From NCBI GenBank assembly GCA_039545315.1, contig BCIM01000002.1:337369-401368 (forward strand): DNA of 64,000 nt. Reading direction: 5' to 3'. This DNA is from Kondoa malvinella. Lineage: Eukaryota; Basidiomycota; Agaricostilbomycetes; Agaricostilbales; Kondoaceae. Of the stretch, positions 46,397 to 58,007 are shown in pieces; position 1 is the first letter of the stretch, and every line of letters begins with the position of its first letter. The position numbers and the translations under genes are program-made. The notes beneath the pieces are model-generated. The model was not told where the DNA came from and did no database searches. It saw only the letters and a program-made list of their open reading frames with translations.

Positions 46397-46458
46397 GCAT
46401 ATGTCTATTAGTATCGTTGTCATTTCGTCTATGTATGGAACCTTGTAGAATTGTTCTA

Positions 46459-48158
46459 CTACAACGTCCTCGCACCAACCAACACATCCACATTCAACCC
46501 ATTGCAAAACACGTTCCCAAATCGATCGGCACTCCTCTTGACATCTTCTCGATAATACTCGTTCCCGCCTTGTGTTTCATCTGCACTGATTTCCCTCATC
46601 TCTCCGTATCCTGCAGCTAAGCTCACTTCTTCCAAAGGACAATGCCAGTCTATCATTGGCGGACAAGAAGCGTAAACGAGATGACAGACTGCTGAACATG
46701 TTGGGACTTCAGCATAAGGGAATGGCGTCGTGGGGTTATAGCCAGAGAACGCATCGACGCTTTGTAGTTGCTGGGGACCGAATTGAGGAGTCCGAGATAA
46801 AAGTGGATTTGAGCGAATGAGCGTAATAGAAACTTCTGATGGGATAGGTTGATCATTGTAGCCTATCCTAAGCGGAACAGTAGCGTTCAATTGAGCTGTT
46901 TCGTTAGGTGGTATGTCGGTACAGCGAGGTAGGATGATGGAGCAAAGCCAAGTTTGATATGCTGATAGACAGTCTTCGCAGGTCCGCACGGGCGAATAGA
47001 GACCTTGTGAAGGAATACCACAAGGGAAGATTGACAACGTCTGGTTGAAGCCTTGCAAATGTCGTTGTAGCGTTGCATCATACGACTCGAGAAGCAGCGA
47101 AGTGGGCAGTTCAGGTGGAGATGGGACTGAATAGGCCAGATTTGGGCATGATTGATAGTCGGTGATCAGGCGACAATTGTTTCCTGCTTAGAATTAGTTT
47201 CCAGCAACATGCCCAGAGGATCATGCTCACCTGTTTTCGTTACAAAATACTGCACACTGTACATCCGTACACCTTGAACCTGATCTGCCGTCGCCTGACT
47301 CGTCCGCTGTGCTCCCCAAACGGTATAATTCGTGCCAGCCTCCAAATCGCTCAAAACCCATTGCGTTCTTTGCCCACCAGCTTCCGCTTCTTCTCGCTGT
47401 CTGCCCAAAGCACCATCCGTTATTCCTGGCACAACCACACCTCTTGTTGTATTACTCGCGTTGATCGAATCTTCAGCCAACAAACCGTTCGCTTGCGAAA
47501 TGTGACAGAAAGACTGCGATAATTGTAAAGCTGTTCCAGCAGCAGAAGTAGGCATGATGAAGATTTCATACTCTGGCGTTCCATCAAGGGTAGGAAAGTA
47601 GGTCGGCGAAGTGAATATAGCAGTAGTGTTATCTGAATCGCCGTATTGAAAAAGTGGGTAACTGTCTGTTACCTGCATGAATTCGCTAGTCGACGCGCCA
47701 AGTTGGAAAGACCATCTTGCGCTTCGAGAGATGGATGCAGGTGCATTGACTACGATCCAGATGCCGTTATCGCTTCGTTGAGGCCGCGTTATTGTCAAGT
47801 TTGCGAAACCATATTCAGCATCCGCTGTTGAAGCTTGTTCTGGATTACTGGTATCTTCTGAATCAAATACGGAGAGCAGAGAAGTGAACGTCGTAGAGTT
47901 TTCTGTCCCAGTCGGCACATTGCATACACTGAGAGATACGTAGTAGCTGTTTGAACGCCTTGACCGATTTTCTGGATTCAAGTTTGGCAAATGAAAGGTA
48001 GCAGACGTTGCAGGTGCTAGGTTAAAGTTGAGCAAGGAAGGGTCTTGTAGCGTGTTGACTTGAGCTGCTGCAGTTGAAATGAACAAGAAGTATAGACATG
48101 CCAGACATCCAAGCAGCGATTTCACGGAACGAGGAACCGCGTTATCATGGTTGAGCAT
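46459..48158 (-). CDS. MID1: Mid1-like stretch-activated calcium channel subunit
   Basis: A signal peptide (CLACLYFLFISTAAAQ) leads a glycosylation-rich ectodomain with many N-x-S/T sites. After one intron near 47,170-47,240 the Cys-rich C-terminal half begins: DYQSCPNLAYSVP, SIFPCGIPSQGLYSPVRTC, CLSAYQTWLCSIILPRC, AEVPTCSAVCHLVYASCPP and WHCPL, the Mid1 pattern. Mid1 pairs with the channel Cch1 for high-affinity calcium uptake during mating, ER stress and cell-wall stress. Start ATG 48,158; stop at 46,459. It converges with the kelch gene with 62 bp between. Confidence 0.9.
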
Positions 48159-48331
48159 TCACGGACGCATCAGAAGCACGCTTTGTAGCTGTCCCCAAGG
48201 AGCGTTGAACGGAACGAGGCGGTGACGATATTGACCTTTTGGCAGTTTAAGAGCAAGCCTTATATACATATGCAAGCCGCTTGTACCTACTCGAGTCACC
48301 ATCTACATGACATCTCTGTAGCAAACGCAGC

Positions 48332-49706
48332 ATGTCCTGGAATCACGAGCCAGACTTCCCTCTGTCCGGGCATCAACACTATCCAGAGCGCTATCTCTTC
48401 TTTCATCCACATCATGGTCAGCCTTGCCCACTTCTGGGCTGGCTTGTTCTGACTCTGGCACAGCCAGAATCAACACTGTAGCTCCGCAAAACAAGGCAAA
48501 GTCAGAGAAGCCTATTACCTCGTTCATATGGAACGCGAGAGATCACAGGAAAGGGCGGTACCCAATACCAAATGACGAGCACCAAAAGCACAAGACGAAG
48601 CTGCACATCGTCTGGCTGAATTGGGATCCTCAAAACATATCTTGGCTGGTTGCCTTCTGTTTCACCGTCGGCTCAATCGTATGGTGCGCAAACGCTGTTC
48701 TCGTCTTTCGTAAGTTGGTCTTTCTCGTCTGTATTTGACAGTCTTTTCTTATTGCTGAAATCCCAGTGCCGGAAGTCAGGACAGACTATACAGAGAATGT
48801 CCTAGCAGGCGCATGGACAGCTTGGGTTGCAGGAACAATCTTTCTCTTCTCATCGTACCTAGGCATACTCGAAGCGCTCAACAGAGGCTCAGAAATCGAT
48901 TTTGGCCAAGCTGTACAGAAACTGCATCATTCATCAGAAACAAACAACGACAAGCCTTCCTCGTCCGCTTCTTCGACTTCATTACCTCCTTATGCCTCAC
49001 ATACAAAAGACGTAGGTATTCTCCGACGGCGACAACACTTACTGCTGAAAGAACGAGATCCAACCGAAGCGCACTGGCATTGGTTCGGTGCCCGATGGAA
49101 AGAAATAGGCTACACCGCAGCAGTCATCCAGCAAATCTGCGCTGTCATATTCTGGATTGCAGTAGTGACTGGTCTGCCTGGTTCTTTGCCTGTTGACTTA
49201 TCAGGAACGGCGTTGGCGAACGGGGTCTATTGGTTACCGCAAGTGTTGGGTGGGTTAGGGTTTGTGATTGCTCCTGGTATGCAAATGCTGGAAGCGCAAG
49301 AACATTGGTGGAAACCTGCTATCTTCAAGATTGGTTGGCACTCGGCTGCTTGGAACTGTTGTGCGTACCTATAATGAAGGGTATCGAATGCGATCTTGAC
49401 CTAAGCTCAGTCGGAGGTATTGGGTTCACGCTTTGTGGCATACTCGGCTTTGGAACATCAAGTCAAATGATTTATGAAAGCCTGTGAGAACTGTTTTCTT
49501 GCCTTTTCCCGCATTTCCTGATCAATTTCGATGATTTCCAGTTTGTGGACATTTCTTGGAAGCTGGGCATTCTTGATCGGTAGTTACCTCCAGCTTTTCG
49601 AGGCCATGAACCCCAATGTAAGCTTCATGCAGTGTTTGGATTTGCTTGAAAGCTAATTCCCCACTGCCAGCCAATCATGGTACCTCTATTAGGGCGAATG
49701 CGATAG
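48332..49706 (+). CDS. Fungal multi-spanning integral membrane protein, function unknown
   Basis: ATG 48,332 opens MSWNHEPDFPLSGH and PERYLFFHPHH, spliced over a 46-nt intron to SFIWNARDHRKGRYPIPND and DPQNISWLVAFCFTVGSIVW (first helix). Further helices are AWTAWVAGTIFLFSSYLGIL, YTAAVIQQICAVIFWIAVV, VLGGLGFVIAPGMQMLE, GGIGFTLCGILGF and LWTFLGSWAFLIGSYLQLFE; stop at 49,704. It has about eight helices with short conserved loops (LEAQEHWWKP, FEAMNPN). I recognise the pattern of a conserved fungal family described only as integral membrane protein. The signal lies in the membrane; no enzyme motif is present. Confidence 0.72.
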
Positions 49707-50300
49707 CAGGTGCTGTTGCTCGGTTGCTCTCGGCTACTCTTGCCCGACATGCCGGGCGGTAGTCTTCCCTTTGTGATCTCGCTCGTTGGCCGTCTTCTGG
49801 CTTTCTCTTTTGCTTCTTACTCTTGCTCCACACATTCTAATCGTGCCTTATCAAGTGAACTTCTCTTCATATATCCTACGCAATGGTACGTTTGGGTAAC
49901 ATCTCTTGCGCAAACCTGAACTTTGCTTTCATAATCTCTTGATTAGAACCCCTCTTCTGCTCATTTGCAGCATCTGCCAGCAGGTCAGACTTCTGGACAA
50001 GGCGGAGCGCTTCATCAGGCTGCCATACATCAGTGGAACTACGAGCTCTTCCGTGGTGACATGGACAGCCATGTTGCTAAGCATTACGGCCATTCCTTCA
50101 TCAAACAAATTTCGGGAGCTTTTCAGTGGAAAGAACTAGAGCCTAGCGAACGTTATAAGGTGGCCTTTTTCGATGGTAAGCACAAGGTTCTCTTCGCATC
50201 CGCACGGGACCTGATACGCTTTTGAAGACGGCAGCATTCTTCCACCTCATCATAGTCCGTCCTTGTCTACTAATGCTAATACGACCGCTAACTGATCGCC
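49707..50300 (+). other. Region with exon-like pieces but no gene model
   Basis: The frame 49,965-50,225 contains an open stretch (about HQWNYELFRGD to SERYKVAFFDG) directly after a good acceptor (CATTTGCAG at 49,968) and followed by GTAAGCAC at 50,176, so it may be an internal exon of a lineage-specific gene. No upstream exon with a start can be chosen with confidence. Confidence 0.3.
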
Positions 50301-51100
50301 ATGTCTAAAGCTTACCGGCGATTGACTGCCATTAGGCAGCCGTTCTACAAAGAATACCACACCGCTAGCGATCACGATTCAATACCGTACTGGGGCGCCC
50401 ATGACCTCACTTTCGGATGGGTCGGAGCAGACAGACTTCATATGCGCAGTACCTTTTCTGTGGATGGCTATTTCATCAAAGCGACACGTCCAACGCCCAA
50501 TGCACCATTCGCTTTCCCTTGGTCCTGGGAGAAGCCCATTTTCGGTCAAGTGCCATCGAAGAGCTCAGTGAATCAGCGCAAGCTGGTCCATTGGCGGGGA
50601 AGTACGCTTGCCGCTTGTTTTCATTGATCCCCTCTGCTGACTTTCATTGCCTAGATCGGCTCTGTCCGCCGGATTGTATGCTGCTCTCACCTCTTCAGGC
50701 GATTCTGAATGATCATCCTAGTAAACGCCTCTGCATATCCCTTAGCGCCTTCAGGTATGCTCCGCCCGGATGCTTGCACCTGAATTTACTCACAGGAATG
50801 GGTCACTCAGGTATCAGACGAACGCCGCACTTTAAGAAGCCATTTCATCTTGCTTTGTTCGGGCCCGAGCGAGCTGATGACATGTGGGTCATGCTCGGCT
50901 TTGTCTTGGAACAATCTGTGGGCAACACGACCTGGCATTACTGCAGCGTGGACACTGTTGGCGGTTGTCATGTAGCATACAGACCCGGCCAGGTCGTGCC
51001 TTGGAGCTGGGTAGAGGTGCCTACGACAGTCAATAACGGTCAACCCGTTCATACGCATCACTTGGAGAAGCTAGGTCTGCAGATTCGTGTCCGAATCTAG
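50301..51100 (+). CDS. Unknown protein, two exons, lineage-specific candidate
   Basis: Exon 1 (50,301 to about 50,599) reads MSKAYRRLTAIRQPFYKEYH, IPYWGAHDLTFGWVGADRL and PFAFPWSWEKPIFG. A GTACGC donor and a CTGAC...CCTAG acceptor join it in phase to a 447-nt exon (RLCPPDCMLLSPLQAIL, KKPFHLALFGPERADDMWVM, VGGCHVAYRPGQVVPWSWVEV) ending at 51,100. The ~250-residue product is soluble, rich in Trp, His and Pro, with no signal peptide or known motif. Similar-looking but unresolvable exons surround it, suggesting a small family of lineage-specific genes. Confidence 0.5.
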
Positions 51101-52485
51101 TCTGGAGCTGATCTAAAGAATCTTAGTACAATACTTCCCAGGTAGGCTGCCATCTGTCGTGGCGGATTGGGTTTAGAAGTCTTACAGGTGGACATCCTTT
51201 GGCTGGCTCGGTCAAGCCGCCACTTGGAGGACCCCTGACCGGCCGACTATCGGACGTTCTACCAGTCGGATTAAATCCTGTGAGTGCCGTTTCACTTGCT
51301 CAACTTTCGTACCCAACCCAGGTGTTTCAGAATCCTCAATCGTCCGAATTTTGGTGGAGGTGCTCGCGGTGTTTCTTCGCTCACAAATCCTGGCCAACAG
51401 GTTCTACACATGCCGAGCTGGGGCTTTCCGGACGAGTCGGTAACTCCGTCTGTCGCAACCGTAATTTATTTCTCGCCTGGTTCCGAGAACTCGATAACGC
51501 GAATTTGGTTGAACGCAAGGCGTTTGACCCGCCCCTAAATGTGTGTGGTTCAGCACATTTGTCCATGCGTATAGCTTAGTCTGCATTCAGCCGGAAGAAT
51601 ATGAAGCAGAACGTGTTCACTACACTACAGACGCTTTGGGCAACGTTAATTTTGCTCTTATGACCGATGCGCACGCCGAGTACCTCGAAAAACAGACAGG
51701 TAAGCAGTCCGAACTCGCTTTGACTAGTACCTAAATCGCTTTCTAGCTTGCGATCCTTATACTCTTAGAATAACTCATACCAGACGCGCGGACTGGCCAC
51801 ATGTGAGCTCTAAGTTCAACTTCCATGAGCCTAAACCAAGAGATCCAGAACGCTACTGGTGCACAAGGCTTGTATCAAGAATGGCGCTGCACACTGTGCC
51901 GCCTACAAGAGAACACAAGGGGCACGGCAGGAAGCGCATCACACATGAAGCGAGAGACAGGCGGTGCGATTTGCGACAACAAGCATACTTTCCTCGCTAG
52001 GAAGGGGGTTTCTCTGGGCGAAAGACCTATCAGGACAGTGAGCTTCCTATCTCGCTCCATAGCGAGTTGATCTGATCAGGAATCACAGGTTGCTGCATAT
52101 CACAGAGAACTAGCTGCAGAGCTGGTAGCCCTAGCATGAAGCACAAGAATGCCTGCCCTGCTTCATCCTTAATCTTTGGCATTTCGCGTAGAGGAACAGA
52201 TGTTGTACATAGCCCCGTCTACGTAATTGATTCAGTATCTACCTATGTAATCGGACATTCCGTCACAGTTTTCTGGATCGTAATAACATCCTTTTCGCAA
52301 AGACGGTATGAGCTTAGAACCCGGATATGTCTGAAGTGAAGTGGTCTGCTTGTGACGACCGGAACAGTATAGAAAAAGGCAACCATGGTGTTTCTGAACA
52401 GGATCGGCATAAAAGAGCACGGCATGCCCGAAGTCACGTACTGTGCTGCAGGCGAAGCCTCGTTATTTGGCCAGCCCAAACCGTG
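51101..52485. other. 1.4 kb with fragmentary open frames, no supported gene
   Basis: Plus-strand pieces at 51,199-51,579, 51,543-51,700 (PEEYEAERVHYTTDALGNV, followed by GTAAGCAG) and 51,825-52,070 (with Cys/His spacing WRCTLC...HMKRE...CDNKH) look partly exonic but do not join into one frame. They may be decayed copies or exons of a fast-evolving gene. From 52,070 to 52,485 nothing is recognisable. Confidence 0.3.
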
Positions 52486-53058
52486 TCACACCTCATCCTC
52501 TTCACCCCGTGCGTATATTTCGGCCCATCCCGCGCGCACCCATGCGCCCATATACTTCGGTCCATGTCTCCATAGCCAGAGAGCGGCCATACTTCGCAAT
52601 ATCAGCCCTATTGGGAGCCACGCAAGGATGAAAGGCGAGTCTGATGGCAGAAGATGCTCTACCACAGTTAAGAAAGCGGTAAGGTAGACCACGCAGCTCG
52701 CGCGAAAGTTGGCGAAGAGAGCGTAGACGCCCAAGCTCGGTAATCCTGCAGGTAAATTGGTGTCGGGGTGGTTCCATCTGTTTGAAAGGGCGATGACATC
52801 GAGTATGAATGCTATAGGCTGTGCGATAGCGAGATAGATTAGAAATTCTTTGAAGCGACTTGAAGGGGTGATCGCAGTGTAGTAATAAAGGCCAACCATT
52901 GTGAACACAGATGTGATACCAGTGACGAAGATGATTGACAGCAGAAGAATGTGAAAGAATTGCATGTTGACGATCTTGATCTTCGCTTTGGCTTGAAGCG
53001 TTAAAGGCAGCGGCCAGAAGGTCGATGGTACAAGAAGAGGCAAGAAGAAGCAAATCAT
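52486..53058 (-). CDS. Small four-helix membrane protein, unknown
   Basis: A single-exon frame; the ATG at 53,058 (MICFFLPLLVPSTFWPLPL) is preferred, with MQFFHILLLSIIF 33 residues in as an alternative. Helices: FFHILLLSIIFVTGITSVFT, FLIYLAIAQPIAFILDVIA, YALFANFRASCVVYLTAFL and FILAWLPIGLILRSMAALWLW, then a short acidic tail ending EEDEV. No family recognised; topology alone resembles small MARVEL-like proteins, but motifs are absent. It overlaps an antisense-free region, so coding is likely from length and hydrophobic periodicity. Confidence 0.55.
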   Translation of the reverse strand: MICFFLPLLVPSTFWPLPLTLQAKAKIKIVNMQFFHILLLSIIFVTGITSVFTMVGLYYYTAITPSSRFKEFLIYLAIAQPIAFILDVIALSNRWNHPDTNLPAGLPSLGVYALFANFRASCVVYLTAFLTVVEHLLPSDSPFILAWLPIGLILRSMAALWLWRHGPKYMGAWVRAGWAEIYARGEEDEV

Positions 53059-53185
53059 AAGGGAACAGCAGGCTGGGACATTCAAAGCAACCAGGTGAAT
53101 TCAGATTCCGGTTTGACCCATTTGAGGCGATCAGCGGGATGCTTGCTGCGCCTTTGTGTAATCGACTCACTGTATTTACAATTGA

Positions 53186-53990
53186 TTAGTATACAGGAGA
53201 ATCAACACCAATAGCAGCAATCAGCCTTCGACTTTTGTCAGCGCGATCACTTTTCGTGCGAATGAGACTGACCCTCATGTCCATATCGCAACAATAGCAG
53301 CAGTAAGGATCTTCTGAGCCACACATGGCACAGCTACAGTAGCGCTTCGCTTCAGCTGATGGGACTGGTAATGTGCAAAACGGAGACTAACCATGTCCGC
53401 ATGCAATCATCGCAACAGCCGAGAATACCGCCCTATTAATCTCTGTCAGGAATGATGGTGGTGCTGGTCAATTAGCTTGCCTCGCAGCAGCAACCACTTG
53501 ATCCATCAAATGAGCTTGCATTGTGCAAAACCAAGGGTCACTTACCAGCATATCACAGCCCAAAAGCAGCCCTAACCAAAGTATCAGCATAAATTGACCG
53601 GCGAGGGGAGACACTCACCAAGCAACAAGTCGCTCTGCTCGGGTTTGGCGCAAACATCGATCGCCTTTGCGGAGTGATGGGTATAGCTCGCATTGGTCTT
53701 TGCGGACGAGGTTCTTCCGGTATATGAGGGTTGTAGTATGGATCTGTATAGGGAATCAGCGCTGTATTTTCAAATAGCTGGAAAGACTGACAGCTAGATT
53801 CATCAAATGGAGCAGGCGAAGGCGTTCTAGTGCCCATTGGACGAGCAGGCATAGGATAGGAAGGATGCTGCATAGGTGGTTGTCTACTATAGCTGTTCAT
53901 AGGTCTTTGAGCCGCCATAGGTGCTTGTCGAGGCATTTGCAGAGGTGTTTGGGCTGGACCATGAAAAGGCGTTTGGTGTGGGTTATACAT
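53186..53990 (-). CDS. Pro-rich, single-pass membrane protein with Cys-rich tail, unknown
   Basis: MYNPHQTPFHGPAQTPLQ starts a ~120-residue Pro/Gln/Met-rich cytosolic-type region; three short introns then join a membrane helix bordered by Cys (ATCCLGCFWAVICW, AVFSAVAMIACGHA) to a tail with CSCAMC and YCCYCCDMDMR, stop at 53,186. Cys clusters beside a helix suggest palmitoylation or metal binding; this is inference. The in-frame ATG at 54,095 upstream would add a hydrophobic segment and cannot be excluded. One intron donor (GTTAGT) is weak. Not a PLAC8 protein: the CPC motif is missing. Confidence 0.5.
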
Positions 53991-54310
53991 TTCAAGATGG
54001 CTGTAGTGGAAAGAGATGCAGTGCAGAGGTAGCATGAGGAGTATTACGAGACTGAAAATGTGGCCTTTTGGAATCTGGTCAATGATTCGAAGCATCCTTG
54101 CAGATTAGCGTAAGGGAAGCCGTGCAGGCGCAGTGAGACCGAGTCGACAGAGAGGAGAAGCCTAGAGCGGAGGGAAGCCAGAGTACCGACAGGAGATATG
54201 AAAGCTTCACCATAGCTTGAGAAGATGGTCTCGCTAGAACAGCGAGAATGTAATGATTCTGTGAAGGAGACAGCACAAGAGCTGCGTACGAGACAGACAA
54301 CAGTCAAATC

Positions 54311-55731
54311 ATGAACCTGCCAGCGCATTTCCTGTCGAATCCAGCGCCTTCGCCCATTCGCAACTTGACAGCTTCTGCATGCGGTAGCCTCTTTGCCAGC
54401 GCAGAGACGGATGGCTGGCGGATATGGGAATGCTCTTCTCTAGCTCCTGTGAATGTTACAGGTACGTGCTGTGCAGATCCACGTCGGTGTTGCTCAAGAA
54501 GTGAGTAGACATTCCGAATGGCTCGCTATCGATAGTCTTGCCGCTGCATCAGACCGGGCTCGTATTCCTCGTCGGAGGCCCTCCTTCACCTCTATATGCA
54601 CCCAACAAGGTCGTTCTTTACTCTCTTATCACGAAGACGGCGTGCGCGACTCTCGAGTTCCAGTCAGCGGTACTAGGCTTCTGCGCAAGACGAGATCGAC
54701 TGCTAGTCGTACTGCACAATCGGGTGGCTCTCTTCGCGATCCAATATGATCCGCCTGCTATCATCCGCGAGGGAGCATACGAAACAGCAGACAATCCTCG
54801 TGGACTTGGAGCTATAGCTACAGAAGCTGGATCTACTTTATTATGCTTCCCTGGCCGTCAAACAGGTCAAGTAGCTATAGTCAAGCTACCTTCTTCCGCT
54901 GCACCTCCTTCCATCCGCGATCCGCCTTACGCAACGATTTCAATTCATTTAGCGCACACTACCTCCTTGTCAGCGCTAGCAATCACTCCATCAGGCAGCC
55001 ATATAGCAACAGCATCAAACAAAGGCACCCTCATTCGTGTCTACGACCCAAAGACATCCACACTCTTGCACGAACTGCGTCGCGGAACAGATACCGCCGA
55101 AATCTTTTCTCTCGCTCTTCGTCCTGATGGACTCGCCCTAGCCTGCGCAAGCGATAAAGGCACCATCCACATGTGGGATCTTTCACCCAAAAACCATCAA
55201 CGCGAAACAAGTGAAGAAGCCATCCTTTCGCTGAAACCTTTTCTACCGAAATACTTTTCTTCTTCTTGGTCCAACGCGCAATTCAAACTACCGCCTCCTG
55301 AAGCTCAAGCGGCGAAAAGCCTTCCTTTCTTGGATGCGTTTGCGGATGAGAAATTGGATAAGCCAAAGACGGTCGAAGAGGATAAAGTCATGTTGGTCTG
55401 GACCGAAGTAAAGGAAATCAGAGAGGAGCAGTACAAGGATGTAGAAGGGAGGAAAGAGAGGAAAGCCAAGCGAGAGAAGGCAAAGAAAGGAGAGGTGGAT
55501 ATACAAGCAAACGAAGGGAAGAAGGAGTATGTTCTGGTCGCGGCGACGCATGCAGGCGCGTGGTACAAGCTGGCTGCGTTTGATGACGAAGGGACGGCAG
55601 ACACGGATGATGCTAGGGCGAAAGAGAAGGCGAGAGCGAAAGAGCAGACAGCAGAAGAAGGTTACGGAGCTTTCGGTAGATGCAGACTGCTAGATCACAA
55701 GCGTTTCGAGCAGAGGGATGACGACTGGTGA
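54311..55731 (+). CDS. HSV2: PROPPIN beta-propeller, LRRG type (Hsv2/WIPI3-4 group, Atg18 family)
   Basis: Exon 1 (MNLPAHFLSNPAPSPIRNLT, GWRIWECSSLAPVNV) joins over a 70-nt intron to GLVFLVGGPPSPLYAPNKV and blade repeats (LSALAITPSGSHIATASNKG, LIRVYD, FSLALRPDGLALACASDKG, IHMWDL). The phosphoinositide-binding motif is LLHELRRGTDTAEIFSL: LRRG, where Atg18/Atg21 have FRRG. Yeast and animal LRRG members bind PI3P and act in autophagy and lipid transfer with Atg2. A Lys/Glu-rich insertion (about residues 335-365) is not part of the fold. Stop at 55,729. Confidence 0.85.
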
Positions 55732-55810
55732 TCAAATGTGTGTTTGTATGAATAGCATTGTACTTATATCCTCTATTGCATTCATGTACAGCATAGCCTT
55801 ATGCGCAACC

Positions 55811-57559
55811 TCATACCACTTGACGTCCGTCCGCGAACCTGACCTGCTTCGCTTCTAAAGCCCTCTGAGCCTCTATATTCCCTTCAGCAGCTAACCTAGA
55901 CAAGTGTTCGTAATGCGCCTGATTCTGAGCTGTACTGGACTGTTGATCTGCATATTGCTGTGCTAGGACCGCTTGAGGCGAATTCGCTGTAGCCTGATTG
56001 ATCGCTGCTTGTCTTTGAGCGAGTTGAGCATTGCTTTGCGCTATCTGAGCCTGAGTAAGCTGAGCTTGGATCTGAGTAGCTTGCGCGTTATTCTGATCTT
56101 GTGCGAACGCAGCTTGATTTTGAGCTTGATTCTGCATTGCGTTCGTCTGAGATTGCGTCTGCGCTAAAGTCTGTTCTTGTGCTCTTTGCGCTTCCGCAGC
56201 TTCTTTGACCACTTGCAGAATCTTGTCTTGTCCGCCATTTCTGTAAGGATGCTCTCGCTCAGCCAACAAACTGACCAAGCAAGCGCATCGCTCACGCGTT
56301 TTGGTAATCAGCCCATTCCTTCCAAGCAGGATCCGCCAAGAAGTGTGCAGGTAGTTGGACAGGAGGGCGAGTATTGGCAGCTGAAGGCGGACGAGGTGTA
56401 GGTGCAGTCTGCGCAGGACGAGGCTGAGTCAATTGTCGAGAAACCAATCTTGGTCGAGTACCTGGATTGATGATTGGTCTGTCAGATACAGGCGAGCTAG
56501 GTATAGATGTAACAGGCGATGGAGGAGATGGCGTTTCTTGTCTGTCTGAATCGCTTGGTGCTCTCGTTTCTGGCTGTGGTAGGATCGCAAGGACAGACTG
56601 TACCACGTCTTGAAACCCGTGTTCGCGCTCTTTTCGCAATCGCGCTCTGTATTCTTGGTCAACATGATTCGAGCGATGATGAGTCAAGCATACCTGATAT
56701 CCATCAGAATCTGACCGAAATGGTTCTGTCCATATTCATGACTATTAGGTTTGCCGATGCACCAAAACGAGTCCTGCTTGCATATCAGACAATTGCTGCG
56801 CGAATAGAAGAAGTTCACCTCTGGATCTGAAGCATCCCATATCTGCGTATCACCAGTAGCCAACAGAAGCTCCACGAGCGGCGGATAGAAAGCCAGCTTG
56901 ACCGACATGATTCCTCGCATGATCTCTACGGTCTTTTCGGCTGTCCAGACTGATCGTTGGTAGGCTTCGTACATTGACCCGACTAAGCGAGCATCATGAC
57001 CGGTAGAAGCTGATAAGATGAGGTTAAAGATCTGTGCGCTTCACTGCTAGTTAATCTCATGACCTCTATCATAAATGCAAATGGGACCGACTCTGCTTCA
57101 GGGTTCTAATCTTTCGCATGAGCGTGTGAACCTACTACTGAAGCAGAGCACATACATAATGGGCACATTCCAGCAGATGAGCAGCACTAGGAAAGGTGTT
57201 TGGGCCAAGTGGCAATGCATGCGCTGAGTACATTGTCAAAGCGCTCAATTGCTGTTTCCTCCCATCAGCGCATTGCGACCGACTAGATCATTACTGACCT
57301 GCTGACCATCGGCTCGATCATAAATGAGCAGCGGTTTCTGCACTTCCGGTTCAGGCGCCCGGGCTGGCATCGGGAGCGGTTCATCTTCAAGATCAATGAT
57401 CTTCTCTTGGAGAACATGCGAATCCTTGAGATCAGACAAACCAGCCAATAGTCGTACTTTGAATGGATCTGCTTCTGAGCCATCTGCGCGCCAACCTTTA
57501 GCTCTTGGTTGTGCGTGATGCTTTGCGAGTAAACCGAGTTGTTTCCATCGTAGGCTCAT
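55811..57559 (-). CDS. NADAR-domain protein with Q/A-rich C-terminal tail
   Basis: From ATG 57,559 exons give a linker (LGLLAKHHAQPRAKGW), KPLLIYDRADGQQ (start of the NADAR fold), GPNTFPSAAHLLECAHY (the site that reads EH.fQ in most members), SVWTAEKTVEIMRGIMSVK, PPLVELLLATGDTQIWDASD, SFWCIGKPNSHEYGQNHFGQ and ILMDIR. This order (W..k...M......K, LL.Tg, G.NhlG.iLM.iR) is the NADAR/YbiA fold, members of which remove ADP-ribose from guanine or act in riboflavin-related chemistry. After a Pro/Ser-rich part the last ~150 residues are an imperfect Q/A/N repeat (about 55,960-56,220). The altered EH position may change or abolish activity. Nucleic-acid or ADP-ribose role is inference. Confidence 0.75.
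55960..56220 (-). repeat. Imperfect Gln/Ala-coding repeat in the NADAR gene
   Basis: Over ~260 bp the minus strand encodes degenerate Q-A-Q-x units (QNQAQNQA, QLTQAQIAQSNAQLAQRQA). Units differ in codons, so this is a protein-level low-complexity region rather than a recent microsatellite. Confidence 0.6.
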
Positions 57560-58007
57560 TTCGTTAGGTAAGAGGATAAGAATGAAGAGGAGGTGCGCTC
57601 TGCGATCAGTATGACTGGGCAGTGCGCGTTCTGGCTCTAGAAGAAGTTCATAGGGCTATGCCTGTCGAAAGCAAAGCGGTGCTGATTTATTTGCGGTCAA
57701 CTGACCAGCCTACGCGAGATAACGACTGTCCGCAGGGCGTAAACGAGATAGACAGACCAAGGAGCCTTGGGATCCGATAGAGCCAGCAGCGACAACACTT
57801 CTTCAGGGTATGCTTGGCAGCCTTTTCGTTTGTTTCGATTTCAATAGAGGCATCACAGTGCTGCGGATAGGGTATCTAGCGAGGAGGTATGCGCAGTTCC
57901 AGGATCTATAGGGTATCTTTTCCGCCAACTTGAGAATTCGCCAATCGATCGTTTAAAGCCATGCTGAAAGATACATCCATTCCGTCCAAGCGTACACAAT
58001 TGATGAA
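57560..58007. other. Intergenic region between NADAR and COX7-like genes
   Basis: The 448 bp contain no frame with coding character on either strand; presumably the NADAR promoter and the 3' UTR of the next minus-strand gene. Confidence 0.3.

Noticed and set aside
53186..53990. PLAC8-family assignment for the Cys-rich protein
   Set aside because: The Cys pattern lacks the CxxxxCPC core and the Cys cluster sits after a single helix.
55960..56220. Microsatellite or tandem DNA repeat
   Set aside because: Units are similar only at protein level (Q/A-rich), with varied codons; explained by the coding region.
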